DNA from: Roseisolibacter agri
GTDB taxonomy: Bacteria; Gemmatimonadota; Gemmatimonadetes; Gemmatimonadales; Gemmatimonadaceae
Direction of reading: 5' to 3'
NCBI RefSeq assembly: GCF_030159095.1
Contig: NZ_BRXS01000002.1
Location: forward strand, 620,001 to 684,000
DNA length: 64,000 bases
Part shown: one piece after another, positions 7,470-15,985 of the stretch
How the letters are laid out: every line of letters begins with the position of its first letter
Numbering within the stretch: position 1 is the first letter of the stretch
The notes under the pieces: model-generated
Told to the model about the DNA's origin: nothing
Databases searched by the model: none
The model's input: the letters and a program-made list of their open reading frames with translations, nothing else
Translations under genes and position numbers: made by a program

Positions 7470-9377
7470 ATGCCGATCAACGCCGCGCTCGTCGACGCGC
7501 TCCTCACCCCCGTGCCCGGCGACAACGCCGCCGGCCAGGACCTGCGCTACGACCCGCGCTACGACAAGGTCAAGGACGCGCGGCGCGAGGACATGGAGCT
7601 GCCCACCGGCGGGCTGGCCACCGAGCGCAAGCTCGCCGACTGGCCGCAGGTCATCGCCCTCGCGACGCTCCTCCTCGAGAAGGAGACGAAGGACCTCCAG
7701 CTGGCCGCCTGGCTCACCGAGGCGCTCCTGCGCCGCGACGGCCTGGGCGGGCTCGCGACCGGTCTCGGCGTCCTGAAGGGGCTCCTCGCGTCGTTCTGGG
7801 AGACGTGCTACCCGGAGCTCGACGAGGACGACCTGGAGCTGCGCACGGGCCCCCTCGAGTGGGTCGGCTCGCGCCTCGCCGTGCCGGCGCGCATGGTCGC
7901 GGTGGCGACCGACGGGCTGCAGTTCGTAGAGTACACGGTGGCGCGCACCATCCCCACCGAGCAGGAGGCCGAGCGCCACGAGGAGAACACGCTCAAGCGG
8001 CGCGAGGCGGCCGAGCAGGGGAAGCGGCTGCCCGAGGAGGCGGAGCGCTCGGTCAACGCCACCGGCAAGGCCTTCTACAAGGCGCTCGTGGCCGACGTGA
8101 AGCTGGCGCAGGACGCGCTCGACGCGCTGGAGATCGTCGCCGACGAGCGCTTCGGCCGCGACGCGCCCGCGTTCAGCGAGCTGCGCAAGGCGCTCGAGGA
8201 GCTGGACCGGATGGCCAGCGGCACCCTCGCGATCAAGCTGGAGGCCGATCCCGATCCGATCGAGGAGGCGCCGATCGGCGGCGACGAGGTGGGCGCGTAC
8301 GCGCCGCCCGAGGGGTGGACCGCCGGTGACGGCGGGATGCCGGTGGAGCCGGTCAACGCCGCCGACGCCGCCGCGCGCGTGGCCGCGGCCGCGCGCTTCC
8401 TCCGCAAGCAGGACCCCACCAACCCCGCGCCGTACCTGATGCTGCGCGGCCTGCGCTGGGGCGAGCTGCTGGCGACGCCGGGCGACGTGGAGCCCAAGCT
8501 GCTGGACGCGCCGCCCACGCCGGCGCGCGCGAAGCTCAAGACGCTCCTGCTGGACGGCCGCTGGGCCGACCTGCTGGAGCAGGGCGAGTCGCTGATGGCC
8601 AGCCCGCAGGGGCGCGGCTGGCTGGACCTGCAGCGCTACGCCCTCACCGCCTGCACGCAGCTCGGCGGCAGCTACGCCGCCGTGGGCGCCGCGATCCGCG
8701 GCGAGCTGCGCGCGCTGCTCGCCGCGCTGCCGCGCCTGCCGGAGATGACGCTCATGGACGACACGCCCACCGCCAACGACGAGACGCGCGCCTGGCTGGA
8801 GGCCGAGGGGCTGCACGGCGCCGGCGCCAACGGCGCCGGCGACGCCGGGGACGTGGAGTTCGGCGACGGCACCGAGGCGCTGAACGACGCGCTGGCGCAG
8901 GACGACGAGACCGCGGACGACGGCGGGCTGGCGCGCACGAGCAACGGCGGCCGCCGCCGGCCGCGCGTCGCCACCGCGGGCGCCACCGCGGCGCCGCGCG
9001 ACCCGTTCACCCAGGCGCGCGCGGAGCTGGTGGCCGGCCGCCCGAACAAGGCGATCGAGCTGCTGGTGGCCGAGCTGGCGCGCGAGCGCTCGCCGCGCGG
9101 GCGCTTCGTGCGCCAGACGCAGATCGCGTGGGTGATGGTCGAGGGGAACCTCGCCGCCGTCGCGCGCCCGATCCTCGAGAAGCTGGTGGCCGAGATCGAC
9201 GAGCGGTCGCTGGAGACGTGGGAGTCGGGGCCGCTGGTGGCGCAGCCGATGGCGCTGCTCTGCCGCGTGATCGACAAGCTGGAGGACAGCTACGCGGCCG
9301 ATCAGCGCAACGAGCTGTATCTGCGCGTCTGCCGCCTGGATCCCCTGCAGGCGATCGCGCTGCAGCGCGGCGCCTGA
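7470..9377 (+). CDS. tssA: T6SS cap/baseplate protein TssA (ImpA N-terminal domain)
   Basis: Protein of 635 residues. The first 150 residues carry the ImpA_N domain: PVPGDNAAGQDLRYDPRYDKVKDARRED, the DWPQVIALATLLLEKETKDLQLAAWLTEALLR helix pair and the SFWETCYPELDEDDLELR block with FxWxxxYP spacing. A charged middle region follows. A low-complexity Gly/Asn/Asp linker around residue 450 separates it from a helical C-terminal domain (PFTQARAELVAGRPNKAIELLVAELARERSPRGRF) typical of long TssA proteins. TssA nucleates at the baseplate and guides tube and sheath growth. Complete. Confidence 0.93.
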   Translation: MPINAALVDALLTPVPGDNAAGQDLRYDPRYDKVKDARREDMELPTGGLATERKLADWPQVIALATLLLEKETKDLQLAAWLTEALLRRDGLGGLATGLGVLKGLLASFWETCYPELDEDDLELRTGPLEWVGSRLAVPARMVAVATDGLQFVEYTVARTIPTEQEAERHEENTLKRREAAEQGKRLPEEAERSVNATGKAFYKALVADVKLAQDALDALEIVADERFGRDAPAFSELRKALEELDRMASGTLAIKLEADPDPIEEAPIGGDEVGAYAPPEGWTAGDGGMPVEPVNAADAAARVAAAARFLRKQDPTNPAPYLMLRGLRWGELLATPGDVEPKLLDAPPTPARAKLKTLLLDGRWADLLEQGESLMASPQGRGWLDLQRYALTACTQLGGSYAAVGAAIRGELRALLAALPRLPEMTLMDDTPTANDETRAWLEAEGLHGAGANGAGDAGDVEFGDGTEALNDALAQDDETADDGGLARTSNGGRRRPRVATAGATAAPRDPFTQARAELVAGRPNKAIELLVAELARERSPRGRFVRQTQIAWVMVEGNLAAVARPILEKLVAEIDERSLETWESGPLVAQPMALLCRVIDKLEDSYAADQRNELYLRVCRLDPLQAIALQRGA

Positions 9378-9393
9378 GCCCGGGCGGCCGCAC

Positions 9394-9900
9394 GTGCCCC
9401 CGCGCACGGAGCTCGAGCGCTCCGTCCTCCCCTCGCTCCTCGACCGCCTCACCGACCCCGAGCCGGCGCGCCCTGTCGACCCCGCGACGACGTTCGACGC
9501 GTCGGCGCGCGCCTTCCGCGCGTCGGTGCAGCGCGACGTCGAGTGGCTGCTCAACACGCGGCGCTCGATCGTCGCCGTGCCCGCGCAGTACGCCGCGCTG
9601 CAGGACTCGGTGTTCGAGTTCGGCATCCCCGACACCACGGGGCTCGCCATCGGCACGCCCGAGGGGCGCAAGGAGCTGCAGGTCATGTTGCAGGAGGCGC
9701 TGCAGCGCTTCGAGCCGCGCCTGGCCGAGGCGCGCGTGAAGATGGTGGACACGACGCGGGGCTCGGTGCCGCAGATCCGCTTCTCGGTCGAGGCGATCCT
9801 GCGCATGGACCCGAGTCCCGAGCGCGTCGTGTTCGACACCGTGCTGGAGGTGGCGAGCGGGGTGTACGACGTGGGCGCGGACGCGCCGCCCGCGCGCTGA
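9394..9900 (+). CDS. tssE: T6SS baseplate wedge protein TssE (gp25-like)
   Basis: Protein of 168 residues from a GTG at 9394. It has the gp25/TssE layout: an N-terminal SVLPSLLDRLTD motif, SVQRDVEWLLNTRR, the (V/L)FEFGIPDTTGL strand and the C-terminal RFSVEAILRM segment. TssE is the gp25-like wedge component from which the sheath polymerises. It starts 16 bp after tssA, and tssF follows after another 16 bp, consistent with one operon. Confidence 0.92.
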   Translation: MPPRTELERSVLPSLLDRLTDPEPARPVDPATTFDASARAFRASVQRDVEWLLNTRRSIVAVPAQYAALQDSVFEFGIPDTTGLAIGTPEGRKELQVMLQEALQRFEPRLAEARVKMVDTTRGSVPQIRFSVEAILRMDPSPERVVFDTVLEVASGVYDVGADAPPAR

Positions 9901-9916
9901 CGGAGGCCGCATTCCC

Positions 9917-11830
9917 GTGCAGGACGATCTGCTGCTGTACTACGAGCGCGAGCTCACGTATCTGCGCCGCATGGGCGCGGAGTTCGCCGCGCGCTACCCC
10001 AAGGTGGCGGCGCGGCTGGAGCTCGAGCCGGGCAAGTGCGAGGACCCGCACGTCGAGCGCCTGCTGGAGGGCTTCGCCTTCCTGACGGCGCGCGTGCAGT
10101 CGCGCATCGACGACGACCTGCCGGAGATCTCGGAGGCGCTGCTCGACGTGCTGCACCCGCAGTACGTGCGCCCCATCCCGTCGATGTCGCTCGTCGAGCT
10201 GGAGCTGGACCCGGAGCTGGGCAAGCTGCCGGGCGGCTTCCACGTGCCGCGCGGCAGCGAGCTGCGCTCGCGCCCCGTGCAGGGGATGCCGTGCCGCTTC
10301 CGCACCGCGTACGACACGACGCTGTGGCCCTGCACGGTGTCGGCGGCGGAGTGGACGTCGGCCGACCGCGTGGGCGGCGGCGTGCGCCTGGGCGAGGCGG
10401 TGGGCACCGTGCGCCTCGAGCTGCGCACGCTGCCGGGGCTGCGCTTCGGCGAGCTCGAAGTCGCCAACGGCCACGGCGCCAACGGCCATGCCGGCAACGG
10501 GAACGGCGGCGCGCCGCGCGGGTCGACGCTCGACGTGCTGCGCCTGCACTTCGCCGGCGAGCCGAACGTCGCCGACACGCTGCACGAGCTGCTGCTGAAC
10601 AACTGCCTGCGCGTCGTCGTGCGCGACCCCGACCAGCCCTCGCGCGCGCCGGTGGTGCTGCCGCCCGACGCGATCCGCCCGGTCGGCTTCGAGCCCGAGG
10701 ACACGCTCCTGCCGTATCCGCGGCGCGCGTTCGCGGGCTACGCGCTGCTGCAGGAGCTGTTCGCGTTCCCGCAGAAGTTCCTGTTCGCCGACGTCGACGG
10801 CGTGGCGCGCGCGCTGCGCACGCTGGACGCGGGCCCGCGCGCGGAGCTGTTCTTCGTCATCTCGCCGTTCGAGCGCGCGGAGCGCCGGCAGGTGCTGGAG
10901 GTCGGGCTGTCGCCGCGCGCGGTGCGGCTGGGCTGCACGCCCGTCGTCAACCTGTTCGAGCACGTCGCCGACCCGATCCTGCTCACCGAGCGGCAGCCGG
11001 AGTACGTCGTCATCCCCGACGTGCGCCGTCGCCTCGAGATCGAGCCGTGGTCGGTGGATCGCGTGGTGGGCGTCGCGACGGGCAAGGGCGAGCCGACGCC
11101 GATCGAGCCGCTGTACGCGTTCCGCCACGGGCGCGGCGACGCGCAGGGCGGGATCTTCTGGCACGCGATGCGGCGCGCCAGCGGATGGCGCACGGATCGC
11201 GGCACCGACGTGCACCTCAGCTTCGCGGACCTCAGCGGCCGCGTGCGCGCGCCCGAGGCGGAGGTGGCGTCGCTGACGCTCACCTGCTTCAACGGCGACC
11301 TGCCGAGCCGCCTGCCGTTCGGCGTCGACGAGCGCGGCGACTTCGAGCTGGCGCAGGGCGGCCCGGTGCGGCGCATCATGGCGATCGTCAAGCCGACGCC
11401 GGTCATCCATCCGCCGCTCGGCAAGCCGCTGATGTGGCGGCTCGTGTCCACGCTCTCGCTCAACCACCTGTCGCTGGTGGAGGAGGGGCGCGAGGCGCTG
11501 CGCGAGCTGCTGCGGCTGCACAACGCCGGCGACTCGACGGCGGGCGAGCGGCACATCCAGGGGCTCGTGCGCGTGGACGCGGCGCCGAGCTTCGCGCGCG
11601 TGATCGGCCCGCAGGGGATCGCGTTCGCGCGCGGGCGCCGCGTCGAGATCGAGTTCGACGAGGAGCAGTTCCCGGGCGGGGGCCTGTTCGTGTTCGCCAA
11701 CGTGCTGGAGCGCTTCCTCGCGCTCTACGCGTCGATGAACAGCTTCACGCAGCTCACCGTGCGATCGCGGCAGCGCAAGCGCGTGCTGCGCGAGTGGGCG
11801 CCGAGGGCCGGATGTCGGACGCTGGTGTGA
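9917..11830 (+). CDS. tssF: T6SS baseplate protein TssF
   Basis: Protein of 637 residues from GTG 9917 (the only start that preserves the conserved N-terminus). The opening DDLLLYYERELTYLRRMGAEFAARYPKVAARL and the DPHVERLLEGFAFLTARVQSRIDDDLPE block are diagnostic of TssF/ImpG/VasA. TssF forms the baseplate wedge with TssG and TssE. An Asn/Gly/Ala insert (NGHGANGHAGNGNGG, about residues 184-198) looks like a flexible linker. The 3' end overlaps tssG by 19 bp. Confidence 0.96.
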   Translation: MQDDLLLYYERELTYLRRMGAEFAARYPKVAARLELEPGKCEDPHVERLLEGFAFLTARVQSRIDDDLPEISEALLDVLHPQYVRPIPSMSLVELELDPELGKLPGGFHVPRGSELRSRPVQGMPCRFRTAYDTTLWPCTVSAAEWTSADRVGGGVRLGEAVGTVRLELRTLPGLRFGELEVANGHGANGHAGNGNGGAPRGSTLDVLRLHFAGEPNVADTLHELLLNNCLRVVVRDPDQPSRAPVVLPPDAIRPVGFEPEDTLLPYPRRAFAGYALLQELFAFPQKFLFADVDGVARALRTLDAGPRAELFFVISPFERAERRQVLEVGLSPRAVRLGCTPVVNLFEHVADPILLTERQPEYVVIPDVRRRLEIEPWSVDRVVGVATGKGEPTPIEPLYAFRHGRGDAQGGIFWHAMRRASGWRTDRGTDVHLSFADLSGRVRAPEAEVASLTLTCFNGDLPSRLPFGVDERGDFELAQGGPVRRIMAIVKPTPVIHPPLGKPLMWRLVSTLSLNHLSLVEEGREALRELLRLHNAGDSTAGERHIQGLVRVDAAPSFARVIGPQGIAFARGRRVEIEFDEEQFPGGGLFVFANVLERFLALYASMNSFTQLTVRSRQRKRVLREWAPRAGCRTLV

Positions 11831-13029
11831 CGAGCGGTGTGACCGCGGGGCCCGACGCGCCCGCGTACGGGCCCGCCGTCGCCGCGCCGGCCGACGCGGA
11901 CCCGCGCGCGGCCGCCGCGGAGGTGGACGCGCGCGAGGACGCGCGCCGCGCGGCGCGCGCGCGCACCGCGCTGCTGCGCGCGATGCGCCGCGAGCCCACG
12001 AGCTTCGCCTTCGTGCAGGCGGTGCGGCTGCTGACGCGCCTGCGCGCGGGGCGCGCGCCGGTGGGTGGCTGGGCCGATCCCGCCGACGAGGTCGCGCGCT
12101 TCACGGCACACCCGTCGCTCGGCTTCCCCGCGAGCGAGATCCAGGCGCTCGACGTGCCGCCGTCGGTGGACGACGCGGACGCGCGCGACGACGGGCCGCC
12201 GGCGCGCTTCGCCGTCAACTTCTTCGGGCTCACCGGCCCGCAGGGTGTGCTGCCGCACGTCTACACCGAGCACGCGGCGGCGCGCGCGCGGGCGCGCGAC
12301 ACGGCCTTCCGCGACTTCCTCGACCTGTTCCACCACCGCGCGCTGTCGCTCTACTACCGCGCGTGGGAGCAGGGCCACTACGCCACCGCGCACGAGACGG
12401 GGCGCGAGGACCGCCTCTACGAGCACCTGCTGGACCTCGCGGGCGTCGGCCTCCATGGGCTGCGCGAGCGGCTCCCCGCGCGCGACGAGGCGCTCGCGTT
12501 CTACGCCGGGCTGCTCGCGCACCGCGGGCGCCCCGCGGACGGGCTCTCGCGCCTCGTCGGCGACTACTTCGACGTGCCGGCCGAGGTCGAGCAGTTCGTC
12601 GGCGAGTGGCGCCACGTCGACGCCGGCGGCCAGTGCACGCTCGGCGAGCCGCGCGACGCGGGGCGCCTCGGCTTCGGCGTGCTGGGCGATGCCGCGTGGG
12701 ACGCGCAGGCGCGCGTGCGGCTCCGCCTCGGCCCGCTCACGCGCGAGCAGTTCGATGCGTTCCTCCCTGGCGGGCACGCGCACGCGTCGCTCGTCGCGCT
12801 GGCGCGGCTGTACGCAGACGATCAGGTCGGCGTGGATGCGCAGCTCGTGCTCTTGCGCGATGCGGTCGATGGCTGCACGCTCGGAGCGCCCGTGGCGCGC
12901 CATGCGCGCGCGGGCGAGGCCGCGCCCGCTGGCGCGCCCGCCGGCGTGCCCCGACTGGGGCGCGGCTCCTGGCTGGCCAGCCGCCCCATGCCGCGCGACC
13001 CGGACGACACCGTGCTCGCGCTCTGCTGA
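11812..13029 (+). CDS. tssG: T6SS baseplate protein TssG
   Basis: Protein of 405 residues; the ATG at 11812 lies inside the end of tssF. Family marks are the RREPTSFAFVQAVRLLTRL helix, the HPSLGFPASEIQAL strand, FAVNFFGLTGPQGVLPHVYTE and the FLDLFHHRALSLYYRAWEQ block of TssG/ImpH/VasB. TssG is the core of the baseplate wedge. The first 50 residues are an Ala/Arg-rich extension that may be disordered. The C-terminus after residue 370 is low-complexity. Confidence 0.95.
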   Translation: MSDAGVTSGVTAGPDAPAYGPAVAAPADADPRAAAAEVDAREDARRAARARTALLRAMRREPTSFAFVQAVRLLTRLRAGRAPVGGWADPADEVARFTAHPSLGFPASEIQALDVPPSVDDADARDDGPPARFAVNFFGLTGPQGVLPHVYTEHAAARARARDTAFRDFLDLFHHRALSLYYRAWEQGHYATAHETGREDRLYEHLLDLAGVGLHGLRERLPARDEALAFYAGLLAHRGRPADGLSRLVGDYFDVPAEVEQFVGEWRHVDAGGQCTLGEPRDAGRLGFGVLGDAAWDAQARVRLRLGPLTREQFDAFLPGGHAHASLVALARLYADDQVGVDAQLVLLRDAVDGCTLGAPVARHARAGEAAPAGAPAGVPRLGRGSWLASRPMPRDPDDTVLALC

Positions 13030-13164
13030 CTCCCTGACGTTCGATGCGGTGCGGGCTCTGGCCCGTCACCGCCCGCTGTCCGTTCCGCCATCCGCTCGCT
13101 TCACTCGCGCTTCACTCGACGCTTCACTCGTCGTTCCACCCGCCCCCGCTCTTCCGGAGACGCC
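13030..13164 (+). other. tssG-clpV spacer with a short direct repeat
   Basis: 135 bp with no ORF of note. The motif gcttcactcg (with small variations) recurs four times between about 13089 and 13132. No promoter recognised. Confidence 0.4.
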
Positions 13165-15915
13165 ATGTCGGTCAACCTGAAGTCCCTCATCGGGAAGCTG
13201 AACCCCGCGACGCGCGGCTGCGTGGAGGCTGGGGCCGGGCTCTGCCTGGCCCGCACGCACTACGACGTCGAGATCGAGCACTTCCTCACGAAGGCGCTCG
13301 ACAGCACCGATGGCGACCTGGCGCAGATCCTCAAGCACTTCGGCGTCAACCGCTCGCGCCTGGCCGACGACCTCGCGCGCGGGCTCGACCGCCTCAAGAG
13401 CGGCAACGCGCGCACGCCGTCGCTCAGCCCCACGCTCGTGAAGATGCTGACCGAGGCGTGGACGGTCGGCTCGATCGACCTCGGCGCGCCGCAGGTGCGC
13501 ATCGGCCACTGCGTGCTCGTGCTCGTGTCGGACACCGAGCTGTCGCGCCTTGCGGCCGACATCAGCAAGGAGTTCGAGAAGATCCCCGCCGACGTGCTGC
13601 GGAAGGAGTTCGCCACCATCACCGCGCCGTCGCCCGAGGCGGCGGCGGAGCTGGGCATGGGGAGCGCGGCGGCGCCGGCGTCGGGGGGCGCGCCGGGCGC
13701 GCCCAAGGCGGGCGGCAAGACGCCCAACCTCGACCAGTTCACCGTCGACATGACGGCGAAGGCGAAAGCCGGCAAGATCGATCCCGTGCTCGGCCGCGAC
13801 TTCGAGGTGCGGCAGCTCGTCGACATCCTGCTGCGCCGCCGGCAGAACAACCCGATCCTCGTCGGCGAGGCGGGCGTGGGCAAGAGCGCGGTCGTCGAGG
13901 GCTTCGCGCGCCGCATCGCCGAGGGCGACGTGCCCGAGCCGCTGCGCAACGTGACGCTGCGCTCGCTCGACCTCGCGCTGCTGCAGGCGGGCGCCGGCAT
14001 CAAGGGCGAGTTCGAGAACCGCCTCAAGGGCCTCATCGACGAGGTGAAGAACTCGGCGACGCCGATCATCCTCTTCATCGACGAGGCGCACACGATGATC
14101 GGCGCCGGCGGCGCGGCGGGGCAGGGCGACGCCGCGAACCTGCTGAAGCCGGCGCTCGCGCGCGGCGAGCTGCGCACGCTGGCCGCCACCACGTGGGCCG
14201 AGTACAAGAAGTTCTTCGAGAAGGATCCCGCGCTGTCGCGCCGCTTCCAGCTCGTGAAGGTCGAGGAGCCGACCGAGGACCTCTGCCTGACGATGCTGCG
14301 CGGCGTGGTGCCGGCGCTCGAGTCGCACCACAACGTGCGCATCACCGACGACGGCCTCGACGCCGCCGTGCGGCTGTCGCACCGCTACCTGCCCGACCGC
14401 CAGCTGCCCGACAAGGCGGTGAGCGTGCTCGACACCGCGTGCGCGCGCCTCGCGCTCGGCCAGCAGGCGACGCCGCCGGCGGTCGAGGACGCGCAGCGGC
14501 AGCTCGACGACCTCGCGGTGCAGACGCGCGTGCTGGAGCGCGAGACCGCGCTCGGCCACGACCACCGCGAGCGGCTGGCCGCGATCGCGACGCGCCGCGC
14601 CGAGGTCGAGGCGGAGCTGGCGAAGCTGAGCGCGCGCTGGGAGGAGGAGCGCGGGCTCGTCGAGAAGATCCGCGCGGTGCGCGGCTCGCTCGAGGCGGCG
14701 CACGACGGCAACGGGAACGGCGCCGGGAACGGCGCCGGCAACGGCGCCGCGCCGGAGCAGACGCCCGACGCGCTGCGCGCCGAGCTGGCGGAGCTGAACG
14801 CGAAGCTCGAGGCGCTGCAGGGCGAGACACCGCTGGTGCGCGTCGCGGTGGACGCGTCGATCGTCGGCGAGGTGATCTCCGGCTGGACCGGCGTGCCGGT
14901 CGGCAAGATGATGCGCGACCAGGTCAGCATGATGCTCGAGCTGGAGAAGCACGTCGGCCAGCGCATCATCGGCCAGGACCACGCGCTGGAGATGATCTCG
15001 AAGCGCGTGCGCACGACGGCGGCGAAGATCGAGGATCCGAACAAGCCGAAGGGCGTGTTCATGCTCGTGGGCCCGTCGGGCGTCGGCAAGACGGAGACGG
15101 CGCTCGCGCTCAGCGACCTGCTGTTCGGCGGCGAGCAGAACATCATCACGATCAACATGAGCGAGTTCCAGGAGGCGCACACCGTCTCCACGCTCAAGGG
15201 CTCGCCCCCGGGCTACGTGGGCTACGGCGAGGGCGGCGTCCTCACCGAGGCCGTGCGCCGGCGCCCGTACTCGGTCGTGCTGCTCGACGAGGTCGAGAAG
15301 GCGCACCCGGACGTGCTGGAGCTGTTCTTCCAGGTGTTCGACAAGGGCGTGATGGAGGACGGCGAGGGCCGCCAGATCGACTTCAAGAACACGATCATCC
15401 TGCTGACGACGAACGCCGGCACGGAGACGATCATGACGCTCACCGGCGACCCGGAGACGGCGCCGTCGCCGGACGGGCTGGTGAAGGCGCTGAAGCCCGA
15501 GCTGGACAAGGTGTTCAAGCCGGCCTTCCTGGGCCGCATGGTCCTCATCCCGTACTACCCGGTGCGCGACGAGAACCTGAAGCAGATCGTCCGCCTGAAG
15601 CTGCGGAAGATCGAGCGCCGGCTGCGCGAGACGCACAAGGTGGCGCTCGTGTACGACGACGCGCTGGTGAGCGCCGTCGCGGCGCGCTGCACGGAGGTCG
15701 AGAGCGGCGCCCGCAACGTCGACAACATCCTCACCAACACGATGCTGCCGACCGTGTCGCGGCTGCTGCTGGAGACGCTGGCCAGCGGCGAGCGCCCTGG
15801 CGCGATCCGCGTCGGCGTCGACGACGCGGGCGAGCTGGCCTACGAGGTCACGCCCGCGGCGCACGGCGGCGCCTACTCGATGGCGACGCCCGCGACGGCG
15901 ACGGCCACCGCCTGA
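13165..15915 (+). CDS. clpV: T6SS AAA+ unfoldase ClpV (TssH)
   Basis: Protein of 916 residues. Domains in order: N-terminal Clp repeat domain (residues 1-160, with LARTHYDVEIEHFLTKAL); AAA-1 with Walker A GEAGVGKS (234-241) and Walker B LFIDEAH near 303; a coiled middle domain; AAA-2 with Walker A GPSGVGKT near 636 and VLLDEVEKAH; and a C-terminal D2-small domain. It disassembles contracted TssB/TssC sheath using ATP. The middle domain carries an unusual Asn/Gly/Ala insert (about residues 514-528). All nucleotide-binding motifs look intact. It is placed between the baseplate genes and vgrG. Confidence 0.96.
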   Translation: MSVNLKSLIGKLNPATRGCVEAGAGLCLARTHYDVEIEHFLTKALDSTDGDLAQILKHFGVNRSRLADDLARGLDRLKSGNARTPSLSPTLVKMLTEAWTVGSIDLGAPQVRIGHCVLVLVSDTELSRLAADISKEFEKIPADVLRKEFATITAPSPEAAAELGMGSAAAPASGGAPGAPKAGGKTPNLDQFTVDMTAKAKAGKIDPVLGRDFEVRQLVDILLRRRQNNPILVGEAGVGKSAVVEGFARRIAEGDVPEPLRNVTLRSLDLALLQAGAGIKGEFENRLKGLIDEVKNSATPIILFIDEAHTMIGAGGAAGQGDAANLLKPALARGELRTLAATTWAEYKKFFEKDPALSRRFQLVKVEEPTEDLCLTMLRGVVPALESHHNVRITDDGLDAAVRLSHRYLPDRQLPDKAVSVLDTACARLALGQQATPPAVEDAQRQLDDLAVQTRVLERETALGHDHRERLAAIATRRAEVEAELAKLSARWEEERGLVEKIRAVRGSLEAAHDGNGNGAGNGAGNGAAPEQTPDALRAELAELNAKLEALQGETPLVRVAVDASIVGEVISGWTGVPVGKMMRDQVSMMLELEKHVGQRIIGQDHALEMISKRVRTTAAKIEDPNKPKGVFMLVGPSGVGKTETALALSDLLFGGEQNIITINMSEFQEAHTVSTLKGSPPGYVGYGEGGVLTEAVRRRPYSVVLLDEVEKAHPDVLELFFQVFDKGVMEDGEGRQIDFKNTIILLTTNAGTETIMTLTGDPETAPSPDGLVKALKPELDKVFKPAFLGRMVLIPYYPVRDENLKQIVRLKLRKIERRLRETHKVALVYDDALVSAVAARCTEVESGARNVDNILTNTMLPTVSRLLLETLASGERPGAIRVGVDDAGELAYEVTPAAHGGAYSMATPATATATA

Positions 15916-15985
15916 CCGGCGGCCGCCGCCGACGCGCTCCGCTCCACGCCGCACTCACGACCGCTTCCCGCTGCCCTCTCCGTCC

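Noticed and set aside
13066..15954. 962-residue minus-strand ORF across clpV
   Set aside because: Complete antisense of clpV, whose motifs are intact; low-complexity translation.
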